From: Neisseriaceae bacterium HSC-16F19
GTDB taxonomy: Bacteria; Pseudomonadota; Gammaproteobacteria; Burkholderiales; Neisseriaceae
Assembly: GCF_024171525.1 (NCBI RefSeq)
Contig: NZ_JALJZY010000009.1
Location: forward strand, 1-64,000
Direction: 5' to 3'
DNA length: 64,000 nucleotides
Shown here: piece by piece, positions 24,399 to 32,902 of the stretch
How positions within the stretch are numbered: the stretch's first letter is position 1
Layout: the number at the start of each line of letters is the position of its first letter
Program-made: the position numbers and the translations under genes
The notes under the pieces: model-generated
What the model was told of the DNA's origin: nothing
The model's input: the letters and a program-made list of their open reading frames with translations, nothing else
Databases searched by the model: none

Positions 24399-24632
24399 AT
24401 GCGTATCGCCGAATTGGACCGCATCAACGAGCTCGCCCGCAAAGCCAAAACCGAGGGCCTGAATGCTGCCGAGCTGGCCGAGCGTGACACCTTGCGCCGT
24501 GCTTATCTGGCACAGGTGCTCGGCCAAGTGACCAATATGCTGTCCACCGTAACCGTGCTTGATGCCGAAGGCAGCGATGTCACCCCGGCCAAGCTGCGCG
24601 CCGCACAGGCCGCCGGTCTGCAAGTTCATTAA
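24399..24632 (+). CDS. DUF896 (YnzC-like) small protein
   Basis: A 77-residue helical protein, MRIAELDRINELARKAKTEG, matching the UPF0291/DUF896 family of small cytoplasmic helical-hairpin proteins of unknown function, best known from Firmicutes. AGAAAGGAA precedes the start. It lies 25 bp upstream of the pirin gene and probably shares its transcript. Confidence 0.8.
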   Translation: MRIAELDRINELARKAKTEGLNAAELAERDTLRRAYLAQVLGQVTNMLSTVTVLDAEGSDVTPAKLRAAQAAGLQVH

Positions 24633-24657
24633 TTTAATCAAGATAAAGGAAACCATC

Positions 24658-25533
24658 ATGCGCCAAGTACGCGAAATCTACCGTGCCAACAGCCGCCATT
24701 GGGTCGGCGACGGCTTTTGGGTGCAACCCCTGTTTTCCCATATGGGCGAAGACCGCGGCACCGACCCGTTTCTGATGCTGGACTATGCCGCGCCCTATAA
24801 TTTTGCGCCTAACGAGCGCCGTCATCCGCGCGGTGTCGGCCAGCATCCGCACAAAGGCTTTGAAACCGTGACCATCGCCTACCACGGCGAAGTGGCGCAT
24901 CGCGATTCGGCCGGCGGCGGCGGGGTGATTAAAGAGGGCGATGTCCAATGGATGACCGCCGGTGCGGGCATTATTCACGAGGAATTCCACTCCGAGGCTT
25001 TCAGCCAAAGCGGCGGTTTGTTCGAGATGGTGCAGCTGTGGGTCAATCTGCCCGCCAAAGACAAAAATGTGCCCGCGCACTACCAGCACCTGGCCAAGGA
25101 AAACATCCCCGTGGTGGCCTTGGCGGACGATGCCGGACATGTGCGCCTGATTGCCGGTGAATACGCCGGTGTGGCCGGTGCCGCCCGCACCTATACCGAA
25201 ATGAATGTGTGGGACGGCGTGCTCAAAGCCGGACATGAAGCCGTGCTTGCAGTGCCGGAAAGCCATACCTTGTCGCTGGTGGTTTTGCGTGGTCGGGTGC
25301 GCTTTAACGGCAAAGAAGAAGCCGCCGCCGGGCAGCTGGTGGGCTTCGAGCACAGCGGCGGCGAAGTGCAATTGGCGGCCGTGGGCGATGAGGAGGTCAA
25401 ATTCCTGCTGCTCTCCGGTGTACCGATTGCCGAGCCGGTGGTGGGTTACGGCCCGTTTGTGATGAACAGCGCCGAGGAAATCCATCAGGCCATTAACGAC
25501 TTTAACAGCGGCCGTTTCGGGCAGATTGCTTGA
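24658..25533 (+). CDS. Pirin family protein (YhaK/YhhW-like)
   Basis: I start at ATG 24658, with AAAGGA 7 bases upstream. The 291-residue bicupin has the canonical pirin metal site: QHPHKGFETVT (two His) and IIHEEFHSE (His, Glu), then GGLFEMVQLWVNLPAK. It is probably a cytoplasmic iron-binding cupin, possibly a redox sensor or quercetinase-like. It is second in an operon with DUF896 under apparent HxlR control. Confidence 0.9.
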   Translation: MRQVREIYRANSRHWVGDGFWVQPLFSHMGEDRGTDPFLMLDYAAPYNFAPNERRHPRGVGQHPHKGFETVTIAYHGEVAHRDSAGGGGVIKEGDVQWMTAGAGIIHEEFHSEAFSQSGGLFEMVQLWVNLPAKDKNVPAHYQHLAKENIPVVALADDAGHVRLIAGEYAGVAGAARTYTEMNVWDGVLKAGHEAVLAVPESHTLSLVVLRGRVRFNGKEEAAAGQLVGFEHSGGEVQLAAVGDEEVKFLLLSGVPIAEPVVGYGPFVMNSAEEIHQAINDFNSGRFGQIA

Positions 25534-25547
25534 GGCTGCCTGAAAAT

Positions 25548-25579
25548 AAAAACCGCTGCCGATAGGGCAGCGGTTTTTT
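25548..25579 (+). terminator. Terminator of the pirin operon
   Basis: AAAAACCGCTGCC/GGCAGCGGTTTTTT hairpin with T run, just after an uptake sequence. Confidence 0.88.
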
Positions 25580-25651
25580 ATGGGGATGATACCAATTCAC
25601 AAAATAATCTGAGCAGATGAATCCACTTTATAACGCGCCTTATCTTGATCA

Positions 25652-25726
25652 AGATCCTGCGACTGAAGCACAGGATGACAGCAATCCGTCATTCTGCGCG
25701 TAGCGTAGCGGAGTCGCAGAATCTGT
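25652..25726. repeat. AGATCCTGCG repeat, uninterrupted copy
   Basis: It reads AGATCCTGCGACTG...GACAGCAATCCGTCATTCTGCG...GTCGCAGAATCT without a break. The copy at 34544-34817 has the same junction opened by a 195-bp element. Confidence 0.75.
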
Positions 25727-25777
25727 TTCAGGTAGCCCGTTAATTTTTAGATTAAATTTTTAAATTGATAGAATGGC

Positions 25778-26230
25778 TTAAGCTACATCAGAAGTGCAAT
25801 GCGGGCAGCGGCTGGCCTTGATGGCGATTTCGCTGCAACAGGCCGGACATTCTTTGGTGGTTACTTCGGCTACCACTGGTTTTTGCAACTTGCTGATGGC
25901 TTTGACCACCATAAAGATGGCAAAACCGACAATCACCAAGCTGATGATGGTGTTGATAAACAGACCCAGATTCATGGTCACCGCACCGGCGGCTTGGGCG
26001 GCTTCCAGGGTGGGGTAGCCGTCGGCCGGGGCAGTGGCGCCGTCTTTCAGGGTGATAAACAGATTGGAGAAGTCCACACCGCCGATCAACAGACCGATGG
26101 GCGGCATAATCACATCGTCTACCAGCGATTTGACCATGCCGGTAAAGGCGGTGCCGACCACCATACCCACAGCCAGGTCAACCACGTTGCCGCGCAATAA
26201 AAAAGCTTTGAAGTCTTGTGCCATACTCAT
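25778..26230 (-). CDS. mscL: Large-conductance mechanosensitive channel MscL
   Basis: A 150-residue homopentameric inner-membrane channel that opens under hypo-osmotic stress. The N-terminal amphipathic helix and first helix are typical (FKAFLLRGNVVDLAVGMVVGTAF, about 7-29; NVVDLAVG pore region), followed by LVDDVIMPPIGLLIGG, a periplasmic loop, and the second helix at about 90-110. The C-terminus ends in a zinc-ribbon-like piece, CPAC...CPHC, instead of only the usual charged bundle. AAGGA precedes ATG 26230. Confidence 0.93.
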   Translation of the reverse strand: MSMAQDFKAFLLRGNVVDLAVGMVVGTAFTGMVKSLVDDVIMPPIGLLIGGVDFSNLFITLKDGATAPADGYPTLEAAQAAGAVTMNLGLFINTIISLVIVGFAIFMVVKAISKLQKPVVAEVTTKECPACCSEIAIKASRCPHCTSDVA

Positions 26231-26493
26231 GATGATTTCCTTATGATGGTTTTATCCAGGCTGCCTGAATTCAAAAACACTTGGCAAAACAGGGTTATGC
26301 GTTCAATCAAGACCCGTTTTGTAAAGCATTTTTAAGCCGGGGACAGCCAAAAAGTGCGCCATCATACGTATTTGCGCTAAATCTGTGTGTGGAATTTACG
26401 TAATTTATAGGCAATTAACTTTCATAAACCCGGTAGCCGAAAACGGCTTTCAGGCAGCCTGAGCAAGGCTGGCAGCTATGATTACGATGTAAA

Positions 26494-26518
26494 CAAAAAG
26501 CCGCCTTAAGGCGGCTTT
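26494..26518 (-). terminator. Terminator of fabI
   Basis: Read on the minus strand, AAAGCCGCCTTAAGGCGGCTTTTTG: a 9-bp stem followed by T residues, 17 bp past the fabI stop. Confidence 0.85.
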
Positions 26519-26534
26519 GGCAGAGAGGGTGCGC

Positions 26535-27326
26535 TTACTCGTCGTCGCGTTTGCCCAAGGCATTGATGCTGTAACCGCCGTCCACATAAGTGATTTCGCC
26601 GGTGATGCCGGAAGACAGGTCGGAGAGCAGGAAGGCGGCCACATTGCCCACTTCTTCAATGGTGACATTGCGGCGCAGCGGGTTGTGGGCGGCCACATGG
26701 CTGAGCAGCTGGCTGAAATTGCCGATACCGGCCGCGGCCAGGGTTTTGATGGGGCCGGCGGAAATGCCGTTGCAGCGGATGCCTTCTTTGCCCACGGCGG
26801 CGGCGGTAAAGCGTACACCGGCTTCCAAGCTGGCTTTGGCCATGCCCATTACATTGTAATTGGGGATGGCACGCACGGCGCCGAGATAGGAGAGGGCGAC
26901 GATGGCGCTGTTGCGGCCGCGCATCATCGGGCGGGCGGCTTTGGCCAGTGCGGGCAGGCTGTAAGCGGAAACATCGTGGGCGATTTCAAAGGCTTCGCGG
27001 CTGATGCTGTCGAGAAAATCGCCGCCCAAGGCTTCGCGCGGGGCAAAGGCAATGGCGTGTACCAAGCCGTCGAGGCCGTCCCATTTCTGGCCCAAATCGG
27101 CAAAAACCTGATTGATTTCGTCGTCGTTCTGTACGTCGCAACGGAATACCAAGTCCGAACCCAGTTCGGCGGCCATGCTGCGCACGCGCTCTTCCAGTTT
27201 GTCCACCACAAAGGTAAACGCCAGTTCGGCGCCTTGTTCGCGGCAGGCTTTGGCGATGCCGTAAGCGATGGAGCGCTCGGAAATCATGCCGGTAATCAGA
27301 ATTTTTTTGCCTTGCAAAAAGCCCAT
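26535..27326 (-). CDS. fabI: Enoyl-[acyl-carrier-protein] reductase FabI
   Basis: The start is at ATG 27326 (MGFLQGKKILITGMISERSI), with GAGGA 8 bases upstream. The 263-residue NADH-dependent reductase catalyses the last step of each fatty-acid elongation cycle. The SDR dinucleotide motif is GMISERSIAYG. Catalytic Tyr and Lys are in YNVMGMAKASLE (spacing Tyr-X6-Lys), and the substrate-loop segment ISAGPIKTLAAAGI is typical. It is the target of triclosan-like inhibitors. It stands as a single gene. Confidence 0.95.
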   Translation of the reverse strand: MGFLQGKKILITGMISERSIAYGIAKACREQGAELAFTFVVDKLEERVRSMAAELGSDLVFRCDVQNDDEINQVFADLGQKWDGLDGLVHAIAFAPREALGGDFLDSISREAFEIAHDVSAYSLPALAKAARPMMRGRNSAIVALSYLGAVRAIPNYNVMGMAKASLEAGVRFTAAAVGKEGIRCNGISAGPIKTLAAAGIGNFSQLLSHVAAHNPLRRNVTIEEVGNVAAFLLSDLSSGITGEITYVDGGYSINALGKRDDE

Positions 27327-27450
27327 GGTATGTGTCCTCGGTAATGTGGGTGGGCGGGCATATCGATTTGACTTTTTCGCTATCCCGTTCAAAATAGGCG
27401 CGTATTATAGCCAAAAATTGAAGTGTTTGCCCCAGTTTTAAGGAAATCCC

Positions 27451-29253
27451 ATGCCGGGTCGTGCATTACCGTCTTTTCTCCGCCGTTGCGGCCTGTTTGC
27501 GGCCGCTGTTTGCGTGTGCCTGCCTGTTGAGGCCGAACATGCCATGAGTTTGGGCGCACCGCCGCAATATGCGCCCGGCTTCACCCATTTCGGCTATGTC
27601 AATCCCGATGCCCCCAAGGGCGGCAGTTTCAATATGCCGTGGCCGGGCGGCTTCGACACCCTCAACCCCTATACCCTCAAAGGCGACAAAGAGATGGGTG
27701 TGGGCATGCTCACGGTGGAAAGCCTGATGACCAAGGGCGGCGACGAGCCCTTTGCCATGTACGGCCTGTTGGCGGAAGACATCAGCCTGGCGGCGGATAA
27801 AAAATCGGTCACCTTCCGCCTCAATCCCAAGGCGCGTTTCCACAACGGCGATGCGGTCACCGCGCGCGATGTGGTGGAAAGTTTCAAACTCTTAACCGAA
27901 GACAAAGACGCCGCGCCGTTTTTCCGCCATTACTGGGCGGATGTGGCGCGGGTGGTGGCGGCGGATGCGCGCACCGTGCGTTTCGAGTTTAAAAAGCCCA
28001 ATGCCGAACTGCATCTGATTGTGGGCGAAATGCCGGTGTTTTCGCACAAAAGCTATCCGCAGGGCTTGGCCGCCGGAGCCAACCGCGCGCCCATCGGCTC
28101 CGGGCCCTACCGCCTGCTGCGGGCGGAAAACAACCGCAGCGAATTTGCGCGCGACCGCAACTATTGGGCGCAAAACCTGCCCACGCGCAAGGGCAAATAC
28201 AATTTCGACACCGTACGCATCAAGTATTACCGCGACGATGCCGCCAAAATCGAGGGCATGAAGGCGGGGCAGTACGATGCGCTGCAAGAGTTCACCGCCC
28301 GTTTGTGGGCGCGTGCCTACAGCAATCCCGACCTGATGCGCCGCGGCCTCAAGCGGGAAACTTTCGAGGATGGTTCCACTGCGGGCTTGCAGGGTTTTGT
28401 GCTCAACAGCCGCCGCAAGCCTCTGGACGACATCCGCGTGCGCCGCGCGCTGGTGTTGTCGTTTGATTATGAAACCGTAAACAAGCAGTTGTTTTACAAC
28501 AGCTACCGGCGCAGCAACAGCTATTTCACCAACAGCGAAATGGCCGCCCGCGGCCTGCCCAATGCCGCCGAGCTGGCCCTGCTGCAACCCTTGCGCGGCA
28601 AACTGCCGGAAGCGGTGTTCAGGCAGCCTGTGCCCGAACCGCCGCAAACCGACCCGCAACTGGGCGTGCGCCCCAATCTGTTGCAGGCGCGCGCTTTATT
28701 GGAAGAGGCCGGTTACCGTTACCGCAACGGCCGCCTAGTGGATGCACAGGGCAAGCCTTTGCAGCTGACTTTCCTCACCTACAGCAAAACCTTTGAGCGC
28801 GTGGTGGCCAAATGGCAGCGCGACCTGGCCAAAATCGGCGTGGATTTGCGCGTGCGCGTGACCGACAGCGCCGTATTCCAGCGGCGCATGCAGGATTTCG
28901 ATTTCGACATCAGCATTGTCAGCTATGCCAACAGCGAAAGCCCCGGCAACGAGCAGTTTGAATATTTCAGCTGCCGCGCCGCGAAAACCCCCGGCAGCCG
29001 CAACTGGTCGGGCGTATGCGACCCGGCGGTAGAGGCTTTGTTGCCGCATTTCGAGCGTTTTGAAAACCGTGCCGAACTGGTAGCTGCCGCCCAAAGCTTG
29101 GACCGCGTGCTGCGGCACCAATATCTGGTGGTGCCCAATTGGCACTCGCCACATCAGCGCGTGGTGTATTGGGACCGACTCGGCCACCCGGCGCGGCCGC
29201 CGAAATATTTTCAGGCCTATGAGTGGGTGCTGAGTACGTGGTGGGTGAAGTAG
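27451..29253 (+). CDS. Peptide ABC transporter substrate-binding protein, YejA-like
   Basis: A 600-residue family-5 extracellular solute-binding protein with an N-terminal signal (about 1-29, ending VEA or similar). Family features are FTHFGYVNPDAPKGG, DTLNPYTLKG, LAEDISLAADKKSVTFRLNP and APIGSGPYRL. It resembles YejA, which binds oligopeptides such as microcin C. No yejB/E/F permease or ATPase genes adjoin it, so it must share components elsewhere. The segment EAVFRQPVPEP is encoded across a near-uptake sequence. Confidence 0.88.
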   Translation: MPGRALPSFLRRCGLFAAAVCVCLPVEAEHAMSLGAPPQYAPGFTHFGYVNPDAPKGGSFNMPWPGGFDTLNPYTLKGDKEMGVGMLTVESLMTKGGDEPFAMYGLLAEDISLAADKKSVTFRLNPKARFHNGDAVTARDVVESFKLLTEDKDAAPFFRHYWADVARVVAADARTVRFEFKKPNAELHLIVGEMPVFSHKSYPQGLAAGANRAPIGSGPYRLLRAENNRSEFARDRNYWAQNLPTRKGKYNFDTVRIKYYRDDAAKIEGMKAGQYDALQEFTARLWARAYSNPDLMRRGLKRETFEDGSTAGLQGFVLNSRRKPLDDIRVRRALVLSFDYETVNKQLFYNSYRRSNSYFTNSEMAARGLPNAAELALLQPLRGKLPEAVFRQPVPEPPQTDPQLGVRPNLLQARALLEEAGYRYRNGRLVDAQGKPLQLTFLTYSKTFERVVAKWQRDLAKIGVDLRVRVTDSAVFQRRMQDFDFDISIVSYANSESPGNEQFEYFSCRAAKTPGSRNWSGVCDPAVEALLPHFERFENRAELVAAAQSLDRVLRHQYLVVPNWHSPHQRVVYWDRLGHPARPPKYFQAYEWVLSTWWVK

Positions 29254-29324
29254 GCTGCCTGAAAACCCTGTCTTTCTTTGCTATACTGCGGTTTTGCATT
29301 TTCCTACCCCAAGAAAGAAAACCC

Positions 29325-30530
29325 ATGGTCAGCGAACAGTTAAACGCATTGGTTCTGCCGGATGCAGACGGCAATTTCGGCAAACACGGCGGTAAAATCG
29401 GCCATCCGCAATTGGCGGCGGCCTTGGCGGAAATCGAAGACGGTTTCCGCCAGATTATCCGCGACGAGGCTTTTATCGGCGAAATGAAGCGCCTGCAGGC
29501 GACTTATGTCGGCCGCCCCAGCCCGATTTACCATGCGCGCACGCTGTCGCAACGCGGGGCGCAGATTTATCTGAAACGCGAAGACCTCAACCACACCGGC
29601 GCCCACAAAATCAACCACTGCATCGGCGAGGTGCTGCTGGCGAAAAAACTGGGCAAGAAAAAAGTCATTGCCGAAACCGGCGCCGGGCAGCACGGTGTGG
29701 CGCTGGCCACCGCCGCCGCGCTTTTGGGCTTGGAATGCGAAATCCACATGGGCGTGGTCGATATTGCCAAAGAGCATCCCAATGTGTCGCGCATGAAAAT
29801 CCTCGGCGCCAAAATCGTACCGGTTTCCGCCGGTGCGGGTACGCTCAAGGAGGCGGTGGACAGCGCGTTTGAATCGTATATGGGGCAGCTGGGCGACAGT
29901 ATGTTTGCCATCGGTTCGGTGGTGGGCCCGGCGCCGTATCCGGAAATGGTGGCTTATTTCCAATCCATCGTCGGCCACGAGGCGCGCGAACAGTTCCAAA
30001 ACCAATACGGCGGCCTGCCCGACGAAGTCATCGCCTGCGTCGGCGGTGGCTCCAATGCTTTGGGCCTCTTCAATGCCTTTATCGACGACACGGATGTGGC
30101 GCTGGTGGGCGTGGAACCGGCGGGCGAAGGTTTGGACAAACCCGGCCGCCATGCCGCCACCATGACTTTGGGCCAATTCGGCAATATTCAGGGTTTTAAC
30201 TGCTATTACCTGCAGGAGGCCGACGGTACGCCCGCGGCGGTGCATTCCATTGCCTCCGGCTTGGATTATCCCGGTGTCGGCCCGCAGCACTGCCATCTGA
30301 AAGACATCGGCCGCGGCCGCTACGAAACCGCCACCGATGCCGAATGTCTGGACGCCTTTATGGCTTTGTCACGCGAGGAAGGCATTATTCCGGCGCTGGA
30401 ATCTTCCCACGCCGTCGCCTACGCCCTGCGCCGCGCCGCAAAGCTGGGCAGCGACAAGCGCCTGCTGGTGAATCTTTCCGGCCGCGGCGATAAAGACATT
30501 GATTTTGTGATTGAAAAGCTGGCTTTGTAA
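29325..30530 (+). CDS. trpB: Tryptophan synthase beta chain
   Basis: A 401-residue PLP enzyme that condenses indole and serine to tryptophan. The start at ATG 29325 fits family length. The PLP lysine is in HTGAHKINHC. ETGAGQHGVALA and the phosphate-binding GGGSNALG are conserved. It is a stand-alone trpB: trpA is not in the window, a scattered trp organisation as in other Neisseriaceae. An upstream TATACT-like element lies near 29283. Confidence 0.94.
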   Translation: MVSEQLNALVLPDADGNFGKHGGKIGHPQLAAALAEIEDGFRQIIRDEAFIGEMKRLQATYVGRPSPIYHARTLSQRGAQIYLKREDLNHTGAHKINHCIGEVLLAKKLGKKKVIAETGAGQHGVALATAAALLGLECEIHMGVVDIAKEHPNVSRMKILGAKIVPVSAGAGTLKEAVDSAFESYMGQLGDSMFAIGSVVGPAPYPEMVAYFQSIVGHEAREQFQNQYGGLPDEVIACVGGGSNALGLFNAFIDDTDVALVGVEPAGEGLDKPGRHAATMTLGQFGNIQGFNCYYLQEADGTPAAVHSIASGLDYPGVGPQHCHLKDIGRGRYETATDAECLDAFMALSREEGIIPALESSHAVAYALRRAAKLGSDKRLLVNLSGRGDKDIDFVIEKLAL

Positions 30531-30545
30531 GCCGCATAAGCTGTA

Positions 30546-30580
30546 AAAAGGCTGCCTGAAAATATTTCAGGCAGCCTTTT
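30546..30580. terminator. DUS inverted-repeat terminator trpB/lptG
   Basis: AAAAGGCTGCCTGAAA and TTTCAGGCAGCCTTTT form a 16-bp stem with a 3-nt loop between convergent genes. Confidence 0.85.
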
Positions 30581-30595
30581 GTATGATATGGGCGT

Positions 30596-31681
30596 TTAAC
30601 GCTTTTCCTGTCGGCGGATCAACCACAGCGCCAACAGGGCAAACAGCACGGTGGGGAGCAGGGCGGCGATGACGGGCGGGATGCCGTAGAGCTGGCTGGA
30701 AAAGCCGAACAGGCGGCCGGAGAAATGGAAGGCCAGCCCCAAGCAGATGCCGAAAAACAGGCGCAGGCCCATATTGCCGTGGCGGGTGTTTTGTGGGGTG
30801 AAGGCCAGTGCCACCCAGGCCATAATCAGCGCCGCCAGCGGATAGCCGAGCTTGCGCCACCATGCCAGCTCGTAACGGGTGGTTTGCTGGTGGTTGTCGC
30901 TGAGGTGGCGGATGTATTGGCCCAAATCGCGCACCGACATTTGTTCCGGCGTCACCAAAAGCACGCTGAGCAAATCCTGGCTCACGGCGGCGGGCCAGTT
31001 GTGCTCGGCAAACGCGGCGCTTTCGGTGCGCTCGTCGAGCAGGCGGGTGGTGCGCACGTCCTGTAACTGCCATTGGCCGGGCGTGTCGGCCTGCACCAGG
31101 GCGGCGCGGGCGTGTACGGTCTGTATCAGCTGGAAGCGCTCGTCGTGGCGGTAGATGGTGATGTCGCGCAGGGTGCCGTCGGGCAGCATTTCCGCCACAT
31201 TGATGATGTCTTTGTCCTGCTTCATCCAGATGCCGCTGTTGCCGCTGGCGCTGATGGTGTTTTGCTGGGCGTTGACCTTGAACTGTTCGGCGCGACGGCC
31301 CATTTCCGGCGCCACCCATTCGCCCAGCACCAGCGTGAACGCGGCAAACAGCAGGCCGAATTGCGCCAGCATGGCCATCAGCCGCGCGGTGCTGATGCCG
31401 CTGGTTTTCATCACCGTCAATTCGCTGTTGGCCGCCAGCTGGCTCATGGCAATCAGGCCGCCCACCAGCACCGCCAGCGGCATCAACTCGTATGCGCGGC
31501 CGGGTAGCTGCATGGCGATGTATTGCAGCATTTTGGCGGCGGTGTACTGGCCTTCGCCGACGTCGCCGATTTGGTCGATGACGTCAAAAAACACAAACAG
31601 CGCCAACAGCGCCAACAGGGCATAGAGCGTGGCCACGGACAGGCGGCGCACCACATAGCGGTTGATGAGGGAGAACATCAT
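30596..31681 (-). CDS. lptG: LPS export ABC transporter permease LptG
   Basis: A 361-residue YjgP/YjgQ-family inner-membrane protein with helices near residues 13-33, 62-83, 100-120 and three more in the C-terminal third, and a large periplasmic beta-jellyroll domain (about 130-265). With LptF and LptB it extracts lipopolysaccharide (or lipooligosaccharide) from the inner membrane and passes it to LptA. ATGA overlap with lptF. ERF and ELTVMKTSGIS segments are typical. Confidence 0.93.
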   Translation of the reverse strand: MMFSLINRYVVRRLSVATLYALLALLALFVFFDVIDQIGDVGEGQYTAAKMLQYIAMQLPGRAYELMPLAVLVGGLIAMSQLAANSELTVMKTSGISTARLMAMLAQFGLLFAAFTLVLGEWVAPEMGRRAEQFKVNAQQNTISASGNSGIWMKQDKDIINVAEMLPDGTLRDITIYRHDERFQLIQTVHARAALVQADTPGQWQLQDVRTTRLLDERTESAAFAEHNWPAAVSQDLLSVLLVTPEQMSVRDLGQYIRHLSDNHQQTTRYELAWWRKLGYPLAALIMAWVALAFTPQNTRHGNMGLRLFFGICLGLAFHFSGRLFGFSSQLYGIPPVIAALLPTVLFALLALWLIRRQEKR

Positions 31682-32790
31682 GCGCCGCCCCCTTTGTTGC
31701 GGCTCAGGCTCTGCAACAGGCTTTGCGCGGGCAGGCCGCGCCAGCGCAGCAAGAGGGCGAACACCGCCAGCATGCCCAAATGCAGCGGCAGCAGGCCGGC
31801 GAGCATGGGCAGGCGTCCGGCGGCCACGGCGTCGCGCAAAAAGGTGAGGCCGTTTTGGTAGACCAGAAACAGGCCGATGGCGATGAGGATGTTATAGGTG
31901 TGGCCGCTGCGCGGATTGAAATAAGACAGCGGCAGTGCCAGCAGGCTCAGGACCAGTACGCTCACCGGCAGCGACAAACGCCACATCAGCTCTGCCTGGT
32001 GCAAAGGCTCGCTGCTGCCCCACAGTTGTGCGGTGGGAATGGTGCGGCGGTGCGCCTGCACGTCCACCACCTTGGTGCCGGTGCTGACGATGAGTTCCAA
32101 ATCCTGAAACGAGGCGCGTTCGTAATCGGCGCTGCCGGGCGTGCCGTTGTAGCGGTAGCCGTTTTTCAGTTGCAAAATGCGTTTGTGGTCGTCTTGGCTG
32201 AAGCGGCCTTCGAGGGCGAAAATCACCGTATCGCGGCCGTTGGCTTCGCGTTCGCGGATAAACAGATTGCGCGCCTCGCCGCCTTCGCTGTCGAAAGACT
32301 CGATAAAATACACCCGCGGCAGCTGGCGGCCGCCGATTTCGCGGAACACGCCCGGTTCCAAGAGCGCCAATTCCTGCTTCTGTTTCAAAAGTTCGCCGAA
32401 TTCGCGGCTGCGCAATTCCGCCCACGGTTGCACCCACAGCGAAATGGCCGCCACCAGGAGGGCAAAGGGCACGGCAAAGCGCAAAATGGGATTGATCCAG
32501 CTTTTGAGCGACAACCCGCAGGCCAGCCACACCGCCATTTCGCTGTCGCGCCAATAGCGGGTGAGCACGGTGAGGATGCCGATATAGGCGGTGAGGATGA
32601 GCAAAAGCGGCGTGAGCGAGATGGTCCAGAAACCGGCCAGCGCGCCCACGGCATCGATGGCCACACGGCCGCTGGCGGCACGGCCGAGCAGATTGATGAC
32701 CTGGGTGGCCACCAGCACCACCAGCAGCAGCACGAAAACCGCCGCCGCCGTCCAAGAGGTGTCTTTGATAAATTGCCGTTGGTAAATCAT
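31678..32790 (-). CDS. lptF: LPS export ABC transporter permease LptF
   Basis: I start at ATG 32790 (MIYQRQFIKDTSWTAAAVFV), giving 370 residues, the normal length; the longer reading frame upstream is non-coding. It has the same fold as LptG, with six helices and a periplasmic jellyroll. It overlaps lptG by 4 bp and is divergent from pepA, an arrangement conserved in many beta- and gammaproteobacteria. Confidence 0.93.
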   Translation of the reverse strand: MIYQRQFIKDTSWTAAAVFVLLLVVLVATQVINLLGRAASGRVAIDAVGALAGFWTISLTPLLLILTAYIGILTVLTRYWRDSEMAVWLACGLSLKSWINPILRFAVPFALLVAAISLWVQPWAELRSREFGELLKQKQELALLEPGVFREIGGRQLPRVYFIESFDSEGGEARNLFIREREANGRDTVIFALEGRFSQDDHKRILQLKNGYRYNGTPGSADYERASFQDLELIVSTGTKVVDVQAHRRTIPTAQLWGSSEPLHQAELMWRLSLPVSVLVLSLLALPLSYFNPRSGHTYNILIAIGLFLVYQNGLTFLRDAVAAGRLPMLAGLLPLHLGMLAVFALLLRWRGLPAQSLLQSLSRNKGGGA

Positions 32791-32902
32791 GTTTGGGTAC
32801 AAGAAAACGCAGGCCGAGCCTGATTTCAGGCAGCCACTTGCGTTACAATGGCGGGGTTTGCGGACCCCGCCACGAATGAATCTCTGAATAAAGGAATAGA
32901 AG

